Source of the DNA: Neobacillus bataviensis
Lineage (GTDB): Bacteria > Bacillota > Bacilli > Bacillales_B > DSM-18226
Length of the DNA stretch: 64,000 nucleotides
Direction: 5' to 3'
Assembly (NCBI RefSeq): GCF_019969725.1
Contig: NZ_JAHXYW010000015.1
Location: 56,316-120,315, forward strand
A program made the position numbers and the translations under genes. Below, in pieces: positions 25,861 to 35,228 of the stretch. The notes under the pieces were generated by a model. The model was not told the DNA's origin, searched no databases, and saw only the letters and a list, made by a program, of their open reading frames with translations. Numbering within the stretch: the first letter of the stretch is position 1; each line of letters opens with the position of its first letter.

Positions 25861-26160
25861 TTATAAATCATTCCTCTCTATAAAAATCTAGGAAATAATC
25901 ATCGTTATGATAGTAATTCACCATTAAGTATCCTATTTTCCTGCTATATGACAAAAGCTATCAAAACAAGACTTAATGTAAGAAATAACAACATATTACT
26001 GCAAATTGAGCGCAGTTCTTTTTTGGGAATGAGTAAGTTGTAATAGTTGAGTGTAAACTAAAAGGAACATGTCGAATGAACAACAATTTCTATTGTGATG
26101 TTGGCGATAAATTTGATGTAGATTTCGGTAAAATGAAATAGAATTAGCAAAAATTTTATC
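25861..26160. other. AT-rich intergenic region
   Basis: Region between the divergent MerR/coiled-coil gene and the queC riboswitch. I see only a possible 21-codon ORF at 26076-26141 and no recognised element before the promoter at 26162-26188. Confidence 0.6.
26076..26141 (+). CDS. possible 21-aa micro-ORF
   Basis: ATG-to-TAG ORF of 22 codons preceded by AAAGGAAC at about 9 nt spacing. The product (starts MNNNFYCDVGDKFD) has no recognisable family. It may be a chance ORF or a fragment of a lost gene. Confidence 0.25.
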   Translation: MNNNFYCDVGDKFDVDFGKMK

Positions 26161-26161
26161 T

Positions 26162-26188
26162 TTGAAAATATTTATTTTGTGGTATAGT
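26162..26188 (+). promoter_or_regulatory. candidate promoter of queCDE
   Basis: Extended -10 TGGTATAGT (TATAGT at 26183-26188), with TTGAAA at 26162-26167 as a closely spaced -35. The riboswitch begins about 40 nt downstream. Confidence 0.5.
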
Positions 26189-26229
26189 TAGAAACGGAAA
26201 TAAATAATTAATCCGCAGGCAGATGCGGT

Positions 26230-26266
26230 AGAGGTTCTAGCACCCCTCTCAAAAAAAACTAAGAGG
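26230..26266 (+). promoter_or_regulatory. preQ1-I riboswitch
   Basis: AGAGGTTCTAGCACCCCTCT followed by an A-rich run and ACTAAGAGG matches the preQ1 class I consensus: hairpin stem GAGG/CCTC, C-rich loop, A-rich tail and a 3' pairing segment. It overlaps or abuts a terminator (26267-26298), so binding of preQ1 should reduce transcription of queCDE. Confidence 0.92.
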
Positions 26267-26298
26267 AACAGTACTGCTTCTTAGTGGTACTGTTTTTC
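26267..26298 (+). terminator. riboswitch-controlled terminator of queCDE
   Basis: AACAGTAC pairs with GTACTGTT around a 12-nt loop, followed by TTTTCT. It lies directly after the preQ1 aptamer. Confidence 0.85.
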
Positions 26299-26321
26299 TA
26301 TTTTAAGGAGAATGAGTAAAA

Positions 26322-26981
26322 ATGAAAAACAGTAAAGCACTTGTAGTCTTTAGCGGCGGTCAGGATAGTACAACATGTTTATTCTGGGCCTTGGAACAAT
26401 TTAAAGAAGTGGAAGTCGTCACTTTTAACTATAATCAGCGTCACAGCCTTGAAATTGAATGTGCCAAAAATATTTCAAATGAACTTGGTGTCAGGCACCA
26501 TATTTTAGACATGGCACTGCTAAATCAGTTAGCGCCAAGTGCATTAACACGGGAGGATATTGAAGTAAAAGATGGCGAAGAGGGCGAATTGCCATCATCC
26601 TTCGTACCAGGAAGAAATTTAGTCTTTTTAACGTTTGCAGGAATCTTAGCGAGTCAGATCGGCGCCAAGCATATTGTAACAGGTGTTTGCGAGACAGACT
26701 TTAGCGGCTATCCAGATTGCCGTGATATTTTTGTGAAGTCTTTAAACGTTACCCTTAATTTATCGATGGATTCTCAATTTGTCATCCACACACCACTAAT
26801 GTGGATTAATAAAGCAGAAACCTGGGAATTAGCCGATAAATTAGGAGCTTTAGATTTTGTCAGGGAAAAAACGCTAACTTGTTACAATGGCATTATTGCC
26901 GATGGCTGCGGAGAATGTCCTGCCTGTAAGTTACGCCAAAATGGATTAGAAGAATACTTGAAAATTCGAAAGGAGTTTTAA
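26322..26981 (+). CDS. queC: 7-cyano-7-deazaguanine synthase QueC
   Basis: Converts 7-carboxy-7-deazaguanine to preQ0 with ATP and ammonia, in the cytoplasmic route to queuosine. The 219-aa protein shows the PP-loop [12 protein letters not shown] near residue 8 and the C-terminal zinc site [19 protein letters not shown] (four Cys, about 187-205). Length is normal. The start follows TAAGGAGAA. It is the first gene of queCDE behind the preQ1 riboswitch and has 5 nt to queD. Confidence 0.95.
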   Translation: MKNSKALVVFSGGQDSTTCLFWALEQFKEVEVVTFNYNQRHSLEIECAKNISNELGVRHHILDMALLNQLAPSALTREDIEVKDGEEGELPSSFVPGRNLVFLTFAGILASQIGAKHIVTGVCETDFSGYPDCRDIFVKSLNVTLNLSMDSQFVIHTPLMWINKAETWELADKLGALDFVREKTLTCYNGIIADGCGECPACKLRQNGLEEYLKIRKEF

Positions 26982-26986
26982 CAACT

Positions 26987-27469
26987 ATGTATGGTTTTCG
27001 AATTGTTGATAAACTCCAAAAGATTGATGTAGATATCCAAAAAGAGCAGCTAAGGTATCATAATAAGCGTGTCATGGTAAGTAAAGAATTCACCTTCGAT
27101 GCTGCCCATCACCTGCACAACTATGAAGGAAAATGTAAGAACTTACATGGGCATACCTATAAAGTGATATTTGGGCTCAGCGGTTTTGTCGATGAGCGTG
27201 GGTTGATGATGGACTTTGGCGATATTAAAGATATTTGGAAACGTGAAATTGAAGTCTTCCTCGATCATCGGTATTTAAATGAAACTCTTCCGCCGATGAA
27301 TACGACAGCTGAAAATATGGTTGTTTGGATTTATGAAAAAATGGCTGAAGCACTAAGCAAGGATGAAAGACAGAAACAGTACCACGGTGTAAGAGTGGAA
27401 TTTGTCCGTTTATTTGAAACTCCGACGAGTTATGCTGAAGCCAGAAGGGAGTGGATGGAAGTTGAGTAA
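26987..27469 (+). CDS. queD: 6-carboxy-5,6,7,8-tetrahydropterin synthase QueD
   Basis: Converts 7,8-dihydroneopterin triphosphate to 6-carboxytetrahydropterin. The 160-aa protein shows the zinc His motif FDAAHHLHNYEGKCKNLHGHTY (here FDAAHHL, then NLHGHTYKV) and the catalytic Cys in GKCKNLHGH. LDHRYLNE and the late RLFETPTSYAEA are typical of the family. About 30 residues precede the usual N-terminus; ATG 27073 (MVSKEFTF) is a possible shorter start, but AAAGGAG upstream of 26987 supports the long form. Its end overlaps queE. Confidence 0.92.
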   Translation: MYGFRIVDKLQKIDVDIQKEQLRYHNKRVMVSKEFTFDAAHHLHNYEGKCKNLHGHTYKVIFGLSGFVDERGLMMDFGDIKDIWKREIEVFLDHRYLNETLPPMNTTAENMVVWIYEKMAEALSKDERQKQYHGVRVEFVRLFETPTSYAEARREWMEVE

Positions 27470-28190
27470 ATTGCCTGTAATGGAAATTTTCGGGCCAACC
27501 ATCCAAGGCGAAGGCATGGTTATCGGTCAAAAAACGATGTTTGTAAGAACGGCGGGCTGTGATTATTCCTGCAGCTGGTGTGATTCATCTTTTACATGGG
27601 ACGGAACCGGTAAAAATGACATCAATATGATGACAGCTGATGAAATTTGGGAAGAATTAAAAAGGCTTGGAGGAAATGGGTTCTCGTTTGTAACGATCTC
27701 TGGAGGTAACCCTGCGCTATTAAAAAATTTAGATACTTTAATAGAACTATTTAAAGAAAATAATATAAAAATTGGCCTGGAAACGCAGGGCAGCAGATGG
27801 CAGGATTGGTTTGTGGATATTGATGAATTAACAATTTCTCCAAAGCCTCCTAGTTCAAAAATGGAAACGGACTTCTCCATTCTTGATACAATCCTAAACC
27901 GCCTGGAAGGAACCGATCCCTCGAAACATGTGAGCATAAAGGTTGTCATATTTGATGACCAGGATTATGACTATGCCAAAAAAGTATACCAGCGTTATCC
28001 GAATGTTCCTTTCTTTTTACAGGTTGGAAATGATGATTTAGCAACAACCGATAATCTGTCATTAGTAAGTCAATTATTGAATAAGTATGAGTGGCTTATT
28101 AATAAGGTGATGGATGATGTTGAATTTACAAATGTAAAAGTCCTTCCACAATTGCATACTTATATTTGGGGCAATAAACGAGGGGTTTAG
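27462..28190 (+). CDS. queE: 7-carboxy-7-deazaguanine synthase QueE
   Basis: Radical SAM enzyme forming the 7-deazaguanine ring. The 242-aa protein has EIFGPTIQGEG and the cluster motif CDYSCSWCDSSF (Cx3Cx2C) near residue 30. SGGNPAL and LTISPKPPSSKM are family hallmarks, as is the C-terminal LPQLHTYIWGNKRGV. The start is placed at TTG 27462, overlapping the queD stop. This gives the length and N-terminus of the B. subtilis enzyme, and GGGAG is correctly placed upstream. No queF follows, so preQ0 reduction must be encoded elsewhere. Confidence 0.94.
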   Translation: MSKLPVMEIFGPTIQGEGMVIGQKTMFVRTAGCDYSCSWCDSSFTWDGTGKNDINMMTADEIWEELKRLGGNGFSFVTISGGNPALLKNLDTLIELFKENNIKIGLETQGSRWQDWFVDIDELTISPKPPSSKMETDFSILDTILNRLEGTDPSKHVSIKVVIFDDQDYDYAKKVYQRYPNVPFFLQVGNDDLATTDNLSLVSQLLNKYEWLINKVMDDVEFTNVKVLPQLHTYIWGNKRGV

Positions 28191-28248
28191 ATCGAATTAA
28201 TGGGGAAAACTATGCGCAAATCGTTTACAGGGTAAAGTGAGGGAATAT

Positions 28249-28974
28249 ATGAAAAAGCTGCTATTCTTCTTATGTCTTTTCGTAATTGGACTTCCCGGTG
28301 TAGTTTTCGCTCAGCAAAAGGTACCCATCCTTATCTATCACTCGATTGATGAATTTAATGGACACGGTTCAAAAGAGCTATATGTGACACCGGCTAATTT
28401 TGAAAAACAAATGATTTATTTGAGAGATCATGGCTATACCATGTTGACCTTCGAACGCTGGCAAGATGTTCAAAAAGTGAAAAAGCCCATTTTTATTACC
28501 TTTGATGATGGATATAAAAATAATTTGAAAGCCTTTGAAATTTTTCAAATAGTGAAAACGGATCATTTCAAACCTGCTGGAACTATTTTTGTGATATCAG
28601 ATTTTATTGGCCGTTCAAATCGTTTATCGCAAACGGACTTAAGGATGATGGCGGATTCTGGCCTGATTTCTATTCAGTCTCATACGGCAACCCATCCGGA
28701 TTTAACTAAAACGGAGAATTTGACCTATGAACTTAAGGAATCGAAAGAAAAAATACAGAGGATAACGGGTAAACCAGTCATCTCCTTGGCCTATCCCTAT
28801 GGAAATGCTGATGATCATGTTGTTAACGAAACGAAAAAGTACTATTCCTACGGACTTACTACTACTCCTGGTCCATATACAAAAACCGGGATTAAGAATG
28901 AGGTCTATCTTTTGCCTAGAATTTACGTGAAATATTCAACAACACTTGATGATTTTGCACAAATAGTAAAATGA
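28249..28974 (+). CDS. polysaccharide deacetylase, secreted
   Basis: A 241-aa NodB-domain protein with an N-terminal signal sequence (MKKLLFFLCLFVIGLPGVVFA). Motif 1 FITFDDGYKNN (catalytic Asp-Asp) lies near residue 83 and motif 2 SHTATHPDL (His-x3-His metal ligands) near 145. AYPYGNADD near 180 and LPRIYVK near 224 complete the fold. It likely de-N-acetylates a cell-wall or surface polysaccharide outside the membrane. The start at 28249 follows GTGAGGG; the upstream in-frame GTG (28237) is that ribosome binding site itself. It stands alone with a terminator. Confidence 0.87.
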   Translation: MKKLLFFLCLFVIGLPGVVFAQQKVPILIYHSIDEFNGHGSKELYVTPANFEKQMIYLRDHGYTMLTFERWQDVQKVKKPIFITFDDGYKNNLKAFEIFQIVKTDHFKPAGTIFVISDFIGRSNRLSQTDLRMMADSGLISIQSHTATHPDLTKTENLTYELKESKEKIQRITGKPVISLAYPYGNADDHVVNETKKYYSYGLTTTPGPYTKTGIKNEVYLLPRIYVKYSTTLDDFAQIVK

Positions 28975-28985
28975 CCATAAAGATA

Positions 28986-29020
28986 GGCGATTACTTTTTA
29001 TAAGGTAATCGTCTTTTTTT
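28986..29020 (+). terminator. terminator after the deacetylase gene
   Basis: GGCGATTAC pairs with GTAATCGTC (one G-U), followed by TTTTTTT. Confidence 0.8.
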
Positions 29021-29059
29021 GTGGTTTAGATAATATGCTCATTTTAAGGGGGAATGGGG

Positions 29060-29884
29060 ATGAATTCGGGGATTAGTGTATGGCAAGAGCATTTATTTTG
29101 GCTGGAAATTCTCCAGGATCATGCAATTTTTGTTCGGGATCACTTGTCAAAAGAAGCTGAAGAGGCAATTTCCATCGCTGAAAGGTTTAAAGAATCATTC
29201 GGTGCCTTACTCAATAGCCTGCAGCAATTGAATCCAGAAATAAGTGTTTCCGCAAGTGAACAAATTGCCTTTGCTAAACAAGCTTATTCTGTTTCATTTG
29301 AGTACTATCGATTTGAGGGTCATTTACAAAATCTTAGGATTAAAAATGAAATAAATTTGAACTTATCGCCAACCTATTTAAATGGAACATTGAATGAAAA
29401 CCAGGAGTACTTACGGATCCTTTCTTATTTTATCAATGGACAGCAACCTGTTCCCTTACGGCTGGATCAACTGCTGGATTTATGGCTGGAGGATCAGCTC
29501 GGTCACATCATTTTATTAAGGAATATTGTAGATCCTATTGAATTGGCCGTCGTTAGGCAGACAGATGTGTATGCCCAAAGGTTTCAAATGTTTATTCTCC
29601 AAAATCATCATGTAAAGGGATTTCTTAGATTTACGGAACAGGGTTTCCCTCGTCAGAAAGAGCTTGCATTAGAAGTAGGAAGAACCGTTATTGAAATGAA
29701 TTTGTACGTCAGGTCAATTGTGGAAAAATATAAAGGCAATAGTCTATTAAATAAAACAACATTAAGATTTTTAGAACATCACTTTCCGGAAACGTGCTAC
29801 TTTATTAAAAAATTAGCAGAATTTGCACCAGAACTTCATTTAGAAAGCACACATTGCTCCTTAAGAAAACCATCTTTTAGCTAA
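29060..29884 (+). CDS. DUF2935 protein
   Basis: A 274-aa cytoplasmic protein consisting of two similar, mostly helical halves. WQEHLFWLEILQDHAIFVRDHLS near the start and WLEDQLGHIILLRNIVDPIE in the middle are the DUF2935 repeats, each carrying His/Glu pairs that suggest a metal-binding four-helix bundle. Function is unknown. The ATG at 29060 has better spacing from AAGGGGG than 29054. Monocistronic. Confidence 0.8.
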   Translation: MNSGISVWQEHLFWLEILQDHAIFVRDHLSKEAEEAISIAERFKESFGALLNSLQQLNPEISVSASEQIAFAKQAYSVSFEYYRFEGHLQNLRIKNEINLNLSPTYLNGTLNENQEYLRILSYFINGQQPVPLRLDQLLDLWLEDQLGHIILLRNIVDPIELAVVRQTDVYAQRFQMFILQNHHVKGFLRFTEQGFPRQKELALEVGRTVIEMNLYVRSIVEKYKGNSLLNKTTLRFLEHHFPETCYFIKKLAEFAPELHLESTHCSLRKPSFS

Positions 29885-29891
29885 ATAGAGA

Positions 29892-29920
29892 AACTGAGCA
29901 TCTACGGCTGCTCAGTTCTT
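29892..29920 (+). terminator. stem-loop after the DUF2935 gene
   Basis: AACTGAGCA pairs with TGCTCAGTT; short T-run only. Confidence 0.6.
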
Positions 29921-30037
29921 ACTATTATTTATATGAATATCTCGATAATGACAAAGCATTGTAATCTGTACGAAACTTCCGTGTAAACTACCACAGCTAT
30001 AATAGAACAAAGACTCTAGTAGGGCGGGTGTTTTTAT

Positions 30038-30385
30038 ATGGAAGAGACAATGGTAAAATCTTATTTGCAGAAATCATTAGAAGAGTGGAAGGATGATATT
30101 TCACTCGTTCTTGATGAAATTGCGTCTGAATATGATGAGGTGGCCCAGGAATTAAAGGTGTATTCATATAAATATGGGATTACCAAACAAGTTATTCAAT
30201 CGACAGTTAATGAGGAAATTATTGAGAAAATTCGCCAAATGTATCATAAACCTTTTGAAGAAAGCTATAACCAGCTGAAGGAATACATAAAAGATCTCGA
30301 AGAAAAACGAAGAGTTTTCCAAATGTTTATTCAAAAAATTGAAGAAGTAACCAAGAAAGAATCAGCTAAGATTACAACTTATTAA
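30038..30385 (+). CDS. hypothetical helical protein, 115 aa
   Basis: Acidic-basic, predominantly helical protein with no membrane segment and heptad-like patterns (LKEYIKDLEEKRRVFQMFIQKIEEV near the C-terminus, here in part). I recognise no family. The start follows GGGCGGGTG; an ATG five codons in (30050) is possible. It is monocistronic with a terminator. Confidence 0.65.
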   Translation: MEETMVKSYLQKSLEEWKDDISLVLDEIASEYDEVAQELKVYSYKYGITKQVIQSTVNEEIIEKIRQMYHKPFEESYNQLKEYIKDLEEKRRVFQMFIQKIEEVTKKESAKITTY

Positions 30386-30392
30386 TTGTATT

Positions 30393-30424
30393 AGGAGGCA
30401 TCCTTTAAGGGACGGCCTCCTTTT
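30393..30424 (+). terminator. terminator after the 115-aa gene
   Basis: AGGAGGC pairs with GCCTCCT, followed by TTTT. Confidence 0.75.
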
Positions 30425-30497
30425 AATTTGGCGTGAACCACACCAAAAGGGATTTGCATATATTGATTAGCAGGATGGAATAGCGAGGTGTCAATAT

Positions 30498-32000
30498 ATG
30501 ATAACAGCAAAAATTGGAAGTAATACTTATCAAATCCCGGATAACCTCGAGGAGTATTTTCAATCGTTTCGAAAACAAGTGATAGGGATGAATCAAGAGT
30601 TTGAATCGCCCTATGGCAAAAAGAAAATTATTTATGCCGACTGGACAGCCAGTGGACGTTTGTATAGACCAATTGAACAAAAAATGTCTGAAATATTTGG
30701 ACCATATATGGCCAATACACACACAGAATCCAATATTACCAGTCTAATGATGACTGAAATTTATAAGCAATCAAGAAGGATTATTAAGGAACATGTTAAT
30801 GCCGATATGAATGACGCTGTCATCTTGGATGGTTTTGGGATGACATCAGTCATCAACAAATTCCAAAGGCTTATAGGTATCAGGGTGCCAGAACAGTGGA
30901 AGAATCACCTGCAGATTCCAGAGGAAGATAGACCGGTTATTTTTCTGACTCATATGGAGCACCATTCGAATCAAACCTCATGGCTCGAGACATTAGGAGA
31001 GGTAGTGATCATTCCACCCGATCAGGAAGGAGGAGTGGATGTTCATCAATTGGAACTTCAACTCTCTCGATACAAAGACCGCCGAATTAAAATCGGTTCT
31101 TTTACTGCCTGTTCCAATGTATCTGGAATCCAAACTTCTTATCATCAATTAGCAAAAATGATGCATCAACATGGCGGGATTTGTTGTGTGGACTTTGCCG
31201 CATCGGCCCCATATATCAAGATTGATATGCATCCAGAAGATCCCGAGGAAAAGCTAGATGCTATTTTTTTCTCACCCCACAAATTTTTAGGAGGACCTGG
31301 AACAAGCGGAGTATTAGTTTTTGATTCCCGATTATATAAAAATAAGGTACCCGACCATCCCGGAGGCGGAACAGTGACATGGACAAATCCATGGGGCAAT
31401 CATAAATATTATGATGACATTGAACTGCGTGAAGACGGAGGTACACCGGGCATACTTCAGGCCATTCGAATCGCTCTTTGCTTGAATTTGAAAAAACAAA
31501 TGGGAGTTCCTAATATCTTAAGAAGAGAAAAAGATCAGCTTGCTCTTTTGCTATCGCAATTAGAGGAGATTCCAACCCTACACATATTAGACGGTCACAT
31601 CAAGAATCGCCTGGGCATCGTGTCTTTTTATGTGGAAAATATCCACTACAATTTAATTGTCCGTTTACTTAATGATCGATTTGGCATTCAAGTAAGGGGA
31701 GGCTGTTCGTGCGCTGGAACATATGGGCATTACCTTTATAACATAGATGAAAATACATCAAAGCAAATTACGGACCAGATAAATCTGGGTGATATGTCCA
31801 CTAAACCTGGCTGGGTGCGCTTTTCCTTACATCCTATAATGACAAATGAAGAAATTTTAATATTTGTTGAGGCAATGGCGGAAATAGTCAGCAACATTTC
31901 TGACTGGAAAAAGGACTATGTATATGATGCTGCGAGCAATGATTATTTTTATATTAACCATATTAGAGAGGATATGTCGCCATTATTCCGCTTTGAATAG
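30498..32000 (+). CDS. class V aminotransferase-fold PLP enzyme (cysteine desulfurase-like)
   Basis: A 500-aa protein related to NifS/SufS/CsdB-type PLP enzymes. [17 protein letters not shown] near residue 44 replaces the usual N-terminal [19 protein letters not shown] (about 153) is the conserved histidine region. The PLP lysine is in [15 protein letters not shown] (about 253). A cysteine-containing segment [12 protein letters not shown] (about 397) resembles the active-site Cys loop. Its substrate is unknown; the protein is longer than SufS (about 406 aa). Ribosome binding site: GCGAGGTG. Confidence 0.82.
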   Translation: MITAKIGSNTYQIPDNLEEYFQSFRKQVIGMNQEFESPYGKKKIIYADWTASGRLYRPIEQKMSEIFGPYMANTHTESNITSLMMTEIYKQSRRIIKEHVNADMNDAVILDGFGMTSVINKFQRLIGIRVPEQWKNHLQIPEEDRPVIFLTHMEHHSNQTSWLETLGEVVIIPPDQEGGVDVHQLELQLSRYKDRRIKIGSFTACSNVSGIQTSYHQLAKMMHQHGGICCVDFAASAPYIKIDMHPEDPEEKLDAIFFSPHKFLGGPGTSGVLVFDSRLYKNKVPDHPGGGTVTWTNPWGNHKYYDDIELREDGGTPGILQAIRIALCLNLKKQMGVPNILRREKDQLALLLSQLEEIPTLHILDGHIKNRLGIVSFYVENIHYNLIVRLLNDRFGIQVRGGCSCAGTYGHYLYNIDENTSKQITDQINLGDMSTKPGWVRFSLHPIMTNEEILIFVEAMAEIVSNISDWKKDYVYDAASNDYFYINHIREDMSPLFRFE

Positions 32001-32059
32001 GGAGGTATCACAGGCAAGCGGCTTTTCATATGCTAATCAAAAAAAGGGGGTGGTATGGG

Positions 32060-32548
32060 ATGATTCATACAGTAAGAGCTGGTGAAACATTAACTATCAT
32101 ATCCGCTAATTATCGGGTTAGCCTCAGGCGGCTTTATGCTGCAAATCCGGGGATAGGGCATTTGCATGCAGGACAAAAAATTCAAATTCCCGGTTTGCCT
32201 GAGCCGAGTACGATCCCTTTTTCTATCCATATTTCAGTAGGGAAGAGAAACCTTGTATTATATAATAATGGGAGATTAGTGAGAATTTTTCCAATTGCAG
32301 TGGGGAAGATGCTGACCAATACTCCAACAGGAGAATTTGTCATTGTGAATCGACAGTACAATCCTGGAGGACCGTTTGGCGTTTTATGGATGTCGCTTTC
32401 AAAACAGGGATATGGTATACACGGTACTAATGATCCAAGTTCAATCGGCAAAGCCGTTTCCCATGGATGTGTAAGGATGTACAATCGGGATGTTTTGCAG
32501 CTGGCAGAAATGGTCCCGAATGGAACGAGAGTTGTAATTAGTCCGTAG
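32060..32548 (+). CDS. ykuD: L,D-transpeptidase with LysM domain, YkuD type
   Basis: A 162-aa protein with an N-terminal LysM domain ([19 protein letters not shown] to IPGL, residues 2-45) and a YkuD catalytic domain. The catalytic motif is seen as [20 protein letters not shown] (His, Ser and Cys near 125-145). It resembles YkuD of B. subtilis, a late-sporulation L,D-transpeptidase of the spore cell wall. It has no signal peptide, as in YkuD. The ATG at 32060 is used because AAAGGGGGTGG precedes it. Confidence 0.92.
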   Translation: MIHTVRAGETLTIISANYRVSLRRLYAANPGIGHLHAGQKIQIPGLPEPSTIPFSIHISVGKRNLVLYNNGRLVRIFPIAVGKMLTNTPTGEFVIVNRQYNPGGPFGVLWMSLSKQGYGIHGTNDPSSIGKAVSHGCVRMYNRDVLQLAEMVPNGTRVVISP

Positions 32549-32561
32549 ATCAAGAAATTGA

Positions 32562-32601
32562 AATAATCCCACCTCCACGAAAGGAGGGTGGGATTATTTT
32601 T
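32562..32601 (+). terminator. bidirectional terminator between ykuD and inhA
   Basis: AATAATCCCACCTCC pairs with GGAGGTGGGATTATT (one bulge), with T-runs on both sides. Confidence 0.9.
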
Positions 32602-32603
32602 GA

Positions 32604-34991
32604 TTATTTATAGATTACGATTGATCCTACTGATTTGTCCTTGGCCTGTCCGTTTACACGAACTTTTAGACCATAGTGCGGGATATCACGGCCAGCATCA
32701 TCTTGGAAAGTATTATTGAATGATTTGCTATCATCAAATAATGAGACTGCAGGCTGACTTGGAGCACTCAATGTTTGTACGCCTGGATAATTTAGGCTTA
32801 TTCCAGAAGTAGGATTTAAACCAAAAGCTGCGTCCGCAATATGGAAACGAGTGGTAGCTTCAACAGTTGATCCGTTAGCTAGGAGCCACTGTAAGTCTTG
32901 GCTAAGATGGGAATCTACTACTCCTAGGAAGCCATTTCCAGGGTGAACACCTGTCCAGTTATCGGTGTAGCTATCGTCTACATACCAAACAACTAAGCCA
33001 CCATCATAGCTCATTAATGAGCTTCCGCGTTTAAGGTGGGCAAGACCTTGGTCTACACCTTGTTGATTACGCCATTCTAGTAAATAATAGTGGTCACTGT
33101 ACTTGTTTCCATCTTCTTTAGTAAAGCCATTTAATGTAAATGGCGTAGTAGCGTTTTCGCCACCGTCTTCAACTAAAGTTTGACCATCTGCTACAACTTT
33201 GATGTTATCTGCATAGAAGCCTGCAAAGGAGCTACCCCAGTCAGTTGCATAACGAAGGCGAAGCTTGATTTTTTGACCTTTATACTCGGAAAGGTCAAAG
33301 GACTGTGGCTGCCATTCACCATTGGTGCTTCCAGTTAAACCAGGCATAGAATCTTTAATGGTTGGATAGCCTTCTTCTACAACATCAGATCGAGTATTTG
33401 CATTACCTAGAGACTTCCAAGTAGCACCATTGTCAGTGGAGACTTGAACAAAAGCAAAATCCCACTGAGGTTCGATATCATACCATGCGTCAAATGTTAA
33501 AGTAGCTGAGGTTTTTCCAGTTAAATCGACATCAGTTACCATATTTGTATCGGATTCATCTGCTTGTCCACCCCAATATTCGTAACTGCCAGTTGGCTTG
33601 TTAATCGCAGTTACTTTGGTTGGTAGGTTAACACGGACAGCTTGATCATTCTTTCCAAGCGGGGAATTCGCTTGATCAAGTAAAAATTGTGTTCCTTTTG
33701 CAGATACATCCTCCCAGTTTACAACTGTAGGCTTTGTCCACTTTCCACCTAGTGTTGATTGGAAGTACTGCTTTGCCCAAGGTGAGAAACCTGTTGGTTC
33801 AGCACCAGGAATTTTTCCAGCCCATGAACCGGCTGACATAATGGACCAATAACCAATCGGTTCGTCCGCACCAGAATAAATTGTATCATATTCATCAGGA
33901 AGACCTAAATCATGGCCATATTCGTGAGCGAATACGCCAGTAGCTCCATCTTCAGGCATGATAGTATAGTCGTAGAATCCTGGTAAACCTTGGCCAAGTC
34001 CATCTGGATCATAGAATACTGCTGAACGGTGTGACCAAATTGCTTTATCGCCTTGTTTTCCACCGCCTGCTTCTTGACCCATTCCAGCGTGAATAATTTG
34101 AAGGTGATCAACTAAACCATCTGGCTCCCAGAAGTTTCCGTCGCCATCTAAATCATGTGGATCTTCCAAATCATAGTCTTGTAGTGGTACACCAGCCGCT
34201 TTAGCTGCAATTAGGGTATCTTTAATTAATTTCGAAACACCTTGTCCAGGGTAATTATCATGACCACCTGCAGGATTATCTTTACCATAATATTCTGCAG
34301 TCTGTGGTAATTTTAACCAACCGTACGCTTTACCATCAATTGTGTAAGTACCGCCAGATTGCTCCAAATAGTATTCTTTCTGAGAAATTTGATCTTCACC
34401 ATTTGGACCTTTATATTGGCCTTTATCACCAAAAATCATATCTTCATAGTGTTGAAGATCATAATTAGGATAATAGTTGTCAGTATCTGCTGGTGTAAGT
34501 GTTCCATGATCTAAATCAGAATACTCAACTGTTAAAGTTAATAGTTTTCCTTGTTTTTGGATTCCCGGCGATTTTTCTTCCTTAACATTTTGACCGGTCT
34601 TGTTACCGTTACCTTTCATCATTCCATTATTGTATTCTTTATATTTACGCGCCTTTTCTGCATCCGCAGCTTTAACTTTAGCAGCTAAAGGATCAGATGT
34701 TATTCCTTTATTTTCTTTCCCTTTTAACTCTAGGTAACTATGTAGGGCCTTTTGCTGTTCAGCAGAAGATGCGTTCTTGGAGATGACACCGCGTTTAATA
34801 AGAGAATCTAACAATTTGTCTTCATTCACTACTGATAAGTCTAATGAACCATATGAATGAGATTGTGAGACAGAAGTTAGACTTGGATGTAGGACTTCAG
34901 CCGAAGTTTTCGCATAGTTTCCGGGAAAGCCGGAAAATAGTGTTCCTGCGATTACGGCAGTGGTAAGTCCTGTTTTTAATAGTTTTTTCAA
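32604..34991 (-). CDS. inhA: immune inhibitor A metalloprotease (M6 family)
   Basis: Secreted zinc protease of 795 aa. It has a signal peptide (MKKLLKTGLTTAVIAGTLFSG), a propeptide, and an M6 catalytic domain with the zinc motif HEYGHDLGLPDEYD near residue 358. A MAM-like and a C-terminal beta-rich domain follow (KIKLRLRYATDWGSSFAGFYADNI near 580, in part). Homologues of B. cereus/B. thuringiensis InhA cleave host antimicrobial peptides and also act on the cell's own surface and spore proteins. The start follows AAGGGGGAAG. Two mismatches from the CodY consensus, a candidate CodY box lies upstream (35074-35088). Confidence 0.93.
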   Translation of the reverse strand: MKKLLKTGLTTAVIAGTLFSGFPGNYAKTSAEVLHPSLTSVSQSHSYGSLDLSVVNEDKLLDSLIKRGVISKNASSAEQQKALHSYLELKGKENKGITSDPLAAKVKAADAEKARKYKEYNNGMMKGNGNKTGQNVKEEKSPGIQKQGKLLTLTVEYSDLDHGTLTPADTDNYYPNYDLQHYEDMIFGDKGQYKGPNGEDQISQKEYYLEQSGGTYTIDGKAYGWLKLPQTAEYYGKDNPAGGHDNYPGQGVSKLIKDTLIAAKAAGVPLQDYDLEDPHDLDGDGNFWEPDGLVDHLQIIHAGMGQEAGGGKQGDKAIWSHRSAVFYDPDGLGQGLPGFYDYTIMPEDGATGVFAHEYGHDLGLPDEYDTIYSGADEPIGYWSIMSAGSWAGKIPGAEPTGFSPWAKQYFQSTLGGKWTKPTVVNWEDVSAKGTQFLLDQANSPLGKNDQAVRVNLPTKVTAINKPTGSYEYWGGQADESDTNMVTDVDLTGKTSATLTFDAWYDIEPQWDFAFVQVSTDNGATWKSLGNANTRSDVVEEGYPTIKDSMPGLTGSTNGEWQPQSFDLSEYKGQKIKLRLRYATDWGSSFAGFYADNIKVVADGQTLVEDGGENATTPFTLNGFTKEDGNKYSDHYYLLEWRNQQGVDQGLAHLKRGSSLMSYDGGLVVWYVDDSYTDNWTGVHPGNGFLGVVDSHLSQDLQWLLANGSTVEATTRFHIADAAFGLNPTSGISLNYPGVQTLSAPSQPAVSLFDDSKSFNNTFQDDAGRDIPHYGLKVRVNGQAKDKSVGSIVIYK

Positions 34992-35073
34992 TAATCTTCC
35001 CCCTTAATAAAAAAATAGAGTGCTTTTTAATAATATTTCGAATATTGAAATAAGACAACGGGATAATTTGCTT

Positions 35074-35088
35074 AATTTTCCGTAAATT
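35074..35088 (-). promoter_or_regulatory. weak CodY-like box upstream of inhA
   Basis: AATTTTCCGTAAATT has 13/15 matches to the CodY consensus. It lies about 83 bp upstream of the inhA start codon and about 140 bp before the divergent ATP-grasp gene. Confidence 0.35.
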
Positions 35089-35228
35089 GGAACAAAATAT
35101 AGTTAATTTGACTTATTTTTCATGGGGGATTATTGTCACATCTTTTCCGTTTCTATCTTCACAAAACGACAAGCGAAATTTACAATAAAACTAGCATAGT
35201 AATAATCAGCAAAAGAGGAGACTTTTCG

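Noticed and set aside
27563..27949. 128-codon ORF on the minus strand
   Set aside because: Antisense to queE, a certain gene.
32182..32553. 123-codon ORF on the minus strand
   Set aside because: Antisense to ykuD, whose catalytic motif is clear.
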